Shown here piece after piece: positions 12,794 through 17,367 of a stretch of DNA of 17,367 nucleotides (positions are counted from its first letter, which is position 1; every line of letters starts with the position of its first letter). The stretch covers positions 1 through 17,367 of the forward strand of contig JBFWPF010000032.1 of the NCBI GenBank assembly GCA_050250135.1, given 5' to 3'. This DNA comes from JBFWPF01 sp050250135. GTDB taxonomy: Bacteria; Chlamydiota; Chlamydiia; Chlamydiales; JAFEGQ01. The notes beneath the pieces are model-generated. The model worked only from the letters and a program-made list of their open reading frames with translations. It did not search any database and was not told where the DNA came from. The position numbers and the translations under genes were made by a program.

Positions 12794-13537
12794 ATGACCG
12801 TCTACCTCTCACCGGGCAATTCACCCGATCAGAACTTTTGCAACTACTGTAAGGGCGCCGTTGAGACCTATGAGGTGCACGAGGCAAAGGAAAAGCTTGC
12901 CAATCTCCCCTTGCGGGAGAGGGCTGCGATCGCCCTTAAGTGGGGGGCCGGTCTTTCCGCCGCGACGGGAGCCCTTTTCCTCTACAGTCGATTTAGATCT
13001 GCCAAGTGGCTTAATGCTGCGCTTTTCCTCTCTTCATGTGGAGCAACCTTAGGAGGGGGTCTTGGCCTCGGTACCCTTATTCGAGAGAAGAGCTTCAAGG
13101 AGGGGGTCGACCTCAGCGCCAAAGAGGAGCGGCAGAAGAAGATCTTCCAGGATATGGAGGCCTTTGTTAAGCGGACGGGAAATGAGATCGCCGAGGCTGT
13201 CATGGCAAACCCCGATACAAAAAAGAAGACCGGCAGCAAAAAAGGGGCTGGGGAGGAATTTAGGACCGTTTCTGAATGGACTGACAAGGAGCAGAAAAAG
13301 CTGGCCTCTATGTGGAAACAGGCCGCTTCGAGACAGCCTGAGAAGTACCTCTTTATCGATCAGATCCGCTTCCACAAAGTGGACAGCCCCCCTGAGTGGC
13401 TTGTCAGGGCTAAGAGCTGGGCGCTCGAAGGTAGCGAGCCCACCATTTCAAGCGAGCAGCTGGCCGATTTTGGGTTTAAGCTCAGCGCTATCGAGAATTC
13501 GAAGAACCGCAAGCTGGAGATGGTAAAGTGGGTGTAA
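12794..13537 (+). CDS. Inc-like two-helix membrane protein, tandem copy A
   Basis: A 247-residue protein of unknown function. The N-terminus (MTVYLSPGNSPDQNFCNYCK, with a CxxC pair at C16/C19) is followed by two neighbouring hydrophobic helices (about 46-64 and 72-95) with a short basic loop (SRFRSAKW), then a charged, Lys-rich C-terminal domain of about 150 residues. The second helix SSCGATLGGGLGLG and the VDLSAKEE after it match the protein at 5633. The N-terminus matches the broken gene that follows (YL.P..S...N...Y..GA). The layout fits a chlamydial inclusion-membrane protein. A very strong AGGAGG lies 5 bases before the ATG. It starts 24 bases after the SRP RNA, with no terminator between, and its stop overlaps the next start by 10 bases. 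Confidence 0.62.
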   Translation: MTVYLSPGNSPDQNFCNYCKGAVETYEVHEAKEKLANLPLRERAAIALKWGAGLSAATGALFLYSRFRSAKWLNAALFLSSCGATLGGGLGLGTLIREKSFKEGVDLSAKEERQKKIFQDMEAFVKRTGNEIAEAVMANPDTKKKTGSKKGAGEEFRTVSEWTDKEQKKLASMWKQAASRQPEKYLFIDQIRFHKVDSPPEWLVRAKSWALEGSEPTISSEQLADFGFKLSAIENSKNRKLEMVKWV

Positions 13538-14435
13538 TCTATCTCGACCCCTCACAATCGGTGGAGGCCAACTTGGCGGCCTATAGCGAGGGGGCTACCC
13601 CAACAAAGCGAGCAGAAAAGGCGCTGGAAGATTACGACGTGGGCTGCGCCAGCATCGAGCTGCGAGCAAATATCGCAGTTGGGGCTTTTTGGCCCTTCTA
13701 GCGGCGGGCCTAGTTGCGGCCTTGGTGAAGGGGCGTAAGTGGCTTTGGCTAAGTGCGACTAGCCTTATCCCGTTCGGTTACCTGGCCCACCTACTACAGG
13801 GGAAGAAGAAGCTCCAGCGGGCCCGGAATCGGGCTAACTTGGAGTGCAATAAGATCTTCGGTGACATCAACACCCATCTCAGCAAGGTCCAAAGGAAGCT
13901 GGCAGTGCGGGCCTGTCAGAAATTCTCAGAGTCCTATCCCGTGTTGGCAGAAAGGACCGTAATGTATAGACGTCAACGGGACCTTTATGAGCCGAGCCAT
14001 TTTTTATTGAAACGGCAGCACACAGAGACCCTTGAGAACGCTTGGTCTATAGCTCAAGGGGAGAGCTCTCTTTTTGAGGAGGTTAGCCCGGCCCTCCAGC
14101 AGATTGTCAAGCACCCCCGATCGGCAAACCCAGAAGTCTATCAGTCGGCATGTTGCCTAATCGAGGGCCGAGGGAGGTCTTTCCAGAGCTATAACCCCTG
14201 ATTGTGACCTATCGTCCAGGGGGCGCGGCAGATGGTAGTCAGATAGCGCACATCGTGACGAGGCCAGGTCTTTAGACCTGGGTGAGGAGGGATGTCCGCT
14301 AGATGGCCACCAGCTGTAGATGCCCTCTGGGCGATAGGTCGCAATCAGGGGTATAACGAGTATGGCTTGGAGCTTCGGTGGCAGCCGGGAAAATTTATAT
14401 CACAGCAGGAGCTGGTCCTCGCCTTCGCTCGGTAA
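13528..14435 (+). pseudogene. Inc-like two-helix protein, tandem copy B: frameshifted and cut by a repeat
   Basis: GTG 13528, with GGAG 8 bases upstream, opens a frame (MGVIYLDPSQSVEANLAAYS) that parallels the start of copy A, then hits TAG at 13699-13701 inside the first hydrophobic helix. A -1 shift at the five-T run 13686-13690 moves into the frame that continues LALLAAGLVAALVKGRKW, the second helix and a basic coiled C-terminal part, so one T appears to be missing. That frame ends at TGA 14199-14201, inside the second palindromic repeat. Removing the repeat and one TATAA copy restores SYNEYGLELRWQPGKF and a stop at 14433-14435. The gene is thus damaged twice. A sequencing error or slippage at the T-run could account for the first lesion. 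The coordinates give the ancestral extent. Confidence 0.7.
14195..14351 (-). repeat. Palindromic MITE-like repeat, copy 2, inserted in the Inc-like pseudogene
   Basis: A 157-bp element in the opposite orientation to copy 1. Terminal inverted repeats CCCCTGATTGTGACCTATCG and the complement of CGATAGGTCGCAATCAGGGG bound it, and TATAA is present directly on both sides (14190-14194 and 14352-14356), a likely 5-bp target duplication. The centre contains a perfect 8-bp hairpin, CCAGGTCT-TT-AGACCTGG, absent from copy 1. It supplies the stop codon that ends the upstream reading frame. There is no transposase in it, so it would be non-autonomous. It lies between convergent genes and could also act as a hairpin terminator. 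Confidence 0.87.
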
Positions 14436-15311
14436 AAGAAAACGCTGCTCCGGCTGAGCGCCGTCTGCGGCCATCCGCTCCGCAATCCGCTTCTTTGAGG
14501 TCCGCGCTAAGGAGTGAGCTAACCCAAGCTTAGAGAGCAGCCAGATCGACCATTTGGTGGGGTCAAAGTGGTACCAGCGAACCCCATTCCGATAGTCACG
14601 AGCAAAGGTGTGATGGTAGTTATGATACCCCTCCCCAAAGGTCATTAGAGAGAGGATAAAATTGTCGACAGCCGACTGCTCCTTTGAAAAGGGCTTGTGG
14701 CCCCATACGTGGGCTAGCGAGTTAATGAACCAGGTGCAGTGGTGGCAAAGGAGCATCCTTACCCCCCAGACAAAGAGGAAGCTAGCGACCCAGGCCCCGG
14801 TAAGGTAGCCCGTTATAAGGGTGACAAGGAGGTTGGAGCCAAGCATCCACAAGACATAGTAACGATGCTGGTGCATGACGAGGCGGTTGCGGCGCAGGTC
14901 GCTCACCACCTTCGGATCCATGGTAGGCAGCCGCTTGAACATCCACAGAAGATGGGCATGCAAGAAGCCATCCTTAACCGAATAGGGGTCTTTGTCGGTG
15001 TCGGAGTGGGCATGGTGAAGCCGGTGATCATGCGCCCATGAGTAGACACAACCCTGGACCGACATCGCCCCCAGAAAGAGGAGGAGAAACTCAATAACCG
15101 GGTGGACCTTGTAAGCCTGGTGGGAGTAAAGGCGGTGGTAACCCGCAGTCACGCTCCACCCGGTCGCAAACCAGAAGGCTACCGTGGTAACTGCAATTGG
15201 CCAGGTAAGGGTATTATAGATAAAAAAGAAGGGAAGGGCGGTTAAAACTATTAGGTGATACCCAACAATAAAAGAGGTGGTCACCCAGTTGATTTTGGTT
15301 GTAGCTGACAT
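14400..15311 (-). CDS. Delta-9-type acyl desaturase (membrane di-iron)
   Basis: A 303-residue membrane fatty-acyl desaturase that introduces a cis double bond using oxygen and reducing equivalents. All three His boxes are present: HRLYSH (59-64), HDHRLHH (94-100) and HNYHH (230-234), with hydrophobic helix pairs at about 9-57, 72-92 and 155-195. The pattern is that of stearoyl-CoA/acyl-lipid delta-9 enzymes (SCD/DesC type). ATG 15311 is chosen because it lies just after the upstream stop (31 bases); an in-frame start at 15404 would overlap the upstream gene by 62 bases and adds no family sequence. No strong ribosome site is seen. Whether it acts on CoA, ACP or lipid chains is unknown. The 3' end overlaps the ancestral end of the broken Inc-like gene. 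Confidence 0.9.
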   Translation of the reverse strand: MSATTKINWVTTSFIVGYHLIVLTALPFFFIYNTLTWPIAVTTVAFWFATGWSVTAGYHRLYSHQAYKVHPVIEFLLLFLGAMSVQGCVYSWAHDHRLHHAHSDTDKDPYSVKDGFLHAHLLWMFKRLPTMDPKVVSDLRRNRLVMHQHRYYVLWMLGSNLLVTLITGYLTGAWVASFLFVWGVRMLLCHHCTWFINSLAHVWGHKPFSKEQSAVDNFILSLMTFGEGYHNYHHTFARDYRNGVRWYHFDPTKWSIWLLSKLGLAHSLARTSKKRIAERMAADGAQPEQRFLLPSEGEDQLLL

Positions 15312-15342
15312 GGCGACACCGTACCTGAGATGAGGCGATCTG

Positions 15343-17193
15343 TCAACCCTTTTGCAAGAGCTGGAAGAGAGGGGTAGCAGGAGGTTTGCCCACCTCAGGC
15401 GCATTGATAAAAAGGCGCATCCAGATCTCTAGGTTGAGCAATCCCCAGAGCTGCGTAAAGGTAACGGGGGTATGGCGCTGAAGGGCTTTGCGAATCCACC
15501 GCCGGTCAAGCCAGCCCGTTTCGACGAGAGTGCCGCCAGTGAGGTACTCGAGCGCCTGCCGGATCGTCGGGTCGTTGAGGTAGGGGTTAAGGAAATTTTT
15601 TCCTTCCGGCTGAACGGGGGGGAGCTCTTGGAGAGAGGGGGAGAGGAGCTGGAAGAGGGGGTGGTGGCGGGGGTCGCTGGCGAGCTTCTGCTGGTCGGGG
15701 ATGCTGGCCATGAGTTCGACAAGGGGTTCGGAGAGGAAGGGGGCGCTAAAGGGGATCTGGCGGGCGCTGCAAAGGCGGTCGTAGGGGAGGAGGAGTTTGC
15801 CGGGGAGGAGGGTTCGCTCGTCGAGGAAGAGGTAGGCACTGGGGGTGCTTTGGAGGCCGCTGAGTTGAAAGAGGCGTTCGATAAAGGCGTCGGGGTCGAA
15901 GTGGCGGGGGATCTGGGGGGAGAGGGCGCGGAGCATAGAGGCTGGGAAGAGGGCCTCCTTACCGATGTAGTAGTGGAGCCAGGGGCGGCCGTGGGCCTTG
16001 CGGAGGTGGGAGAAAAGGGGAGTGGGGGCGACGTGGCTGAGGAGCTGGAGGGCAAGTCCCTTTAGGCCGGTTGGGCTGGCGGGCGTGGGGTGCTGCAGGA
16101 GGGAGAGGAGCTCGGGGTCGCTATAGCGCTTGTGGGTAGCGAAAAGCTCGCTGCACCCCACATCGGTCACCAGGTGCTCGGCTGAAGAGGCGGGCCCCTT
16201 GAGGAGGCTCCACAGGCCCATAACGCTTGGATCAGCAAGCGGCTCATCGAGGTGCCAAACCACTTCGGGAAGGGAGCTGAGGAGGGCTGCTGGAGAGAGC
16301 GAGGCCATCTTCACCCCATGGCCGAGCCTCTGCGAAGCCTCCCAGACCCTTTGCACCTCCTCTCCGTTTTGCCCCTCATACTCAACAGCGAGGGCCTCCC
16401 CTTGGTCGATCTGGCTAGCAAGGGCAAGGGAGGAGAGCCTCCCATCGGTAGGGTAGCTGCTCCGCCCGCTAGGGAGCCCCTTTCCTAGCTCGCTTCGGAG
16501 CCGCTCGGTGAGGAGCCCCCCTTCGAGGGGGCGATCTTCGGAGAGGAGGGCCCCATAGGACCAATAGGGGGCGATCAGAAGGTGGCCTGGACCCGACAGG
16601 GTAAGACGGCACCCCGGGAGGAGCTTGTTAACCCCTTTAATAGGGGAGAGATCCTGAGGCACATATCCCAGGAAGAGGTAGGCGCTCATCGCATCCTCAT
16701 CGACAACCTGGGGGATCATCCCGCTCGCCAGGAGGGCCTTCAATTCGCTGGCAAAGAGGAGCGATCCCCCCTGATAGGCCCAGTAGAGGGGGTGGATCCC
16801 CAGACGGTCGCGGAGCAGGTGGAGCTCCATCCGCCGCTGGTCGTGGAGGGCGATGGCAAAGGGGCCCTGGAGGTGTTGGGCAAAGTTCGGGCCCCAGTGC
16901 TCATAGGCCATCACCAGCAGGCCAGCCAGTGAGGCCTCCTCGACCGGAAAGCCCTCTTTTTTAAGGGAGGAGCGGAGGCTCCCCTCATTGGTGACCCTTC
17001 CGTCGACCGCTAGGGAATAGAGGCGGGGGCGGTCATGCCCAATCGGCTCCCCTCGGGAACCGAGCTCAAAATTTTTATACAGATAAGTAAAAGGATCTTG
17101 AGGGGCGCGGGGGGCCAGCGCCTCGAGCATGGCCCCGACGGCATAGCTCAAGGGGGAGTGTTCGGGGTAGAGGATGCCAGCGATTGCGCCCAT
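15343..17193 (-). CDS. Asparagine synthetase B homologue with lost active sites (probable pseudoenzyme)
   Basis: A full-length (616-residue) two-domain protein of the AsnB family. The scaffold is clear: RDRLGIHPLYW and SLLFASELKALL in the N-terminal Ntn domain, HLDEPLADPS and a PFLSEPLVELMASIP-type C-terminus. The catalytic parts are gone. The start is MGAIAG instead of MCGIAG, so the nucleophilic Cys is absent; RHRGPD is APRAPQD; NGEIYN is DGRVTN. The synthetase PP-loop SGGxDS reads TDGRLS (249-254), and the second nucleotide motif SGDGGDELF reads TDVGCSELF. It therefore should neither hydrolyse glutamine nor adenylate aspartate. The frame is intact, so it is probably kept for another role. 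ATG 17193 is the only start in frame; its ribosome site is weak. It is followed by the desaturase after 31 bases. Confidence 0.82.
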   Translation of the reverse strand: MGAIAGILYPEHSPLSYAVGAMLEALAPRAPQDPFTYLYKNFELGSRGEPIGHDRPRLYSLAVDGRVTNEGSLRSSLKKEGFPVEEASLAGLLVMAYEHWGPNFAQHLQGPFAIALHDQRRMELHLLRDRLGIHPLYWAYQGGSLLFASELKALLASGMIPQVVDEDAMSAYLFLGYVPQDLSPIKGVNKLLPGCRLTLSGPGHLLIAPYWSYGALLSEDRPLEGGLLTERLRSELGKGLPSGRSSYPTDGRLSSLALASQIDQGEALAVEYEGQNGEEVQRVWEASQRLGHGVKMASLSPAALLSSLPEVVWHLDEPLADPSVMGLWSLLKGPASSAEHLVTDVGCSELFATHKRYSDPELLSLLQHPTPASPTGLKGLALQLLSHVAPTPLFSHLRKAHGRPWLHYYIGKEALFPASMLRALSPQIPRHFDPDAFIERLFQLSGLQSTPSAYLFLDERTLLPGKLLLPYDRLCSARQIPFSAPFLSEPLVELMASIPDQQKLASDPRHHPLFQLLSPSLQELPPVQPEGKNFLNPYLNDPTIRQALEYLTGGTLVETGWLDRRWIRKALQRHTPVTFTQLWGLLNLEIWMRLFINAPEVGKPPATPLFQLLQKG

Positions 17194-17257
17194 AAAGGGG
17201 AAATTACCATACCCCCTGACTTGCTCAAAACCGGTTTTTTGGGCAGGGTGCTTGACA

Positions 17258-17367
17258 TTAGAAAAATAATTTCAAAACCTTTTCTCTGTACCTTGGGTCA
17301 GTAGCTGCCAATAGCCGCTTCCCGGCTTTACCCACCTTCACGGTCTTTTCCTTAGTCAGGGCATTCA
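17258..17367 (-). CDS. Hypothetical protein, C-terminal part (enters from right edge)
   Basis: A minus-strand frame is open from the right edge to TAA at 17258-17260, giving 35 residues (NALTKEKTVKVGKAGKRLLA, then ATDPRYREKVLKLFF). It is rich in Lys and looks like a coding tail, but the family is not recognised. The two bases before the first full codon are TG, so an ATG would form if the next base outside is A; the fragment could be either a tail or a complete 36-residue peptide. It precedes the asparagine-synthetase-like gene by 64 bases on the same strand and may be in its operon. The gap contains AAAACCGGTTTT (17227-17238) but no clear terminator. Confidence 0.45.
   Translation of the reverse strand, partial: NALTKEKTVKVGKAGKRLLAATDPRYREKVLKLFF

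Noticed and set aside
15312..15404. Longer start for the desaturase (adds 31 residues)
   Set aside because: It would overlap the upstream gene by 62 bases and has no similarity to the family; ATG 15311 is positioned normally.
15472..16065. Plus-strand open frame of 197 residues opposite the asparagine-synthetase homologue
   Set aside because: Composition is repetitive Glu/Gly from antisense reading; the minus-strand frame matches the AsnB fold.
17227..17238. AAAACCGGTTTT as a terminator or operator
   Set aside because: It has no loop, and A/T-rich 12-mers of this kind are weak evidence; no further sign of function was seen.
1..17367. tRNA genes, rRNA, CRISPR arrays, transposase genes
   Set aside because: None seen: no tRNA-like TTCRANYC with acceptor pairing noticed, no spaced direct repeats, no DDE transposase motifs in any frame; this was by eye, not by a search.

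Overview
The window reads as chromosomal DNA from a member of the Chlamydiota outside the Chlamydiaceae. Three things point there. First, the minus-strand run mqnB, mqnD, dnaQ-like exonuclease and YbjN/CesT-type chaperone has the order I recall for C. trachomatis CT263-CT262-CT261-CT260. Second, the block HAD phosphatase, fabI, RluA-type synthase recalls CT103-CT104-CT106. Third, fabI is of the plant/chlamydial type. The base composition looks clearly above 50% G+C, which is high for the phylum, and a heptosyltransferase, csrA and a fatty-acid desaturase are more typical of environmental lineages than of Chlamydiaceae. These comparisons are from memory, not from a search.

Layout. 1-159 is the start of an unrecognised minus-strand gene that runs off the left edge. 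160-345 is a small regulatory-looking gap with a perfect 20-bp palindrome. 346-4186 is one compact minus-strand operon of eight genes: FliO-like protein, tiny lipoprotein, CsrA, type III secretion chaperone, YfiR-like protein, DnaQ-like exonuclease, MqnD and MqnB. 4237-5585 (+) holds a Cof-type HAD phosphatase and FolB. 5633-6445 (+) is an Inc-like two-helix membrane protein with its own promoter, convergent with fabI (6435-7316, minus). 7376-10068 (+) holds an RluA-type pseudouridine synthase, a GT9 heptosyltransferase and a DMT-family transporter. 10065-12238 (minus) is mnmA preceded by a BioD-like/DRTGG ATPase. 12289-12770 (+) is mazG and the SRP RNA gene. 12794-14435 (+) holds two tandem relatives of the Inc-like protein, the second one broken. 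14400-17193 (minus) is an acyl desaturase preceded by an asparagine-synthetase-like protein. A further minus-strand gene enters from the right edge.

The most unusual content is a palindromic repeat family with two copies, at 4243-4387 and 14195-14351, in opposite orientation. One copy sits just after the start codon of the HAD gene, adds about 50 codons in frame and contains no stop, so the repeat appears to be translated. The other, flanked by a TATAA duplication, cuts off the 3' end of the second tandem Inc-like gene, and the original C-terminal reading frame is still readable beyond it. The pairing arms of the two copies differ by compensating changes. This is reminiscent of the Rickettsia palindromic elements that sit inside protein genes.

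Two other points stand out. The family of two-helix proteins (one single gene, one tandem pair) has the shape of chlamydial inclusion-membrane proteins. The full-length asparagine-synthetase homologue has lost the nucleophilic Cys and both nucleotide-binding motifs, so it is probably a pseudoenzyme. The large minus-strand operon joins type III secretion (chaperone), post-transcriptional control (CsrA), an export-apparatus-like membrane protein and two menaquinone (futalosine pathway) enzymes in one transcript.
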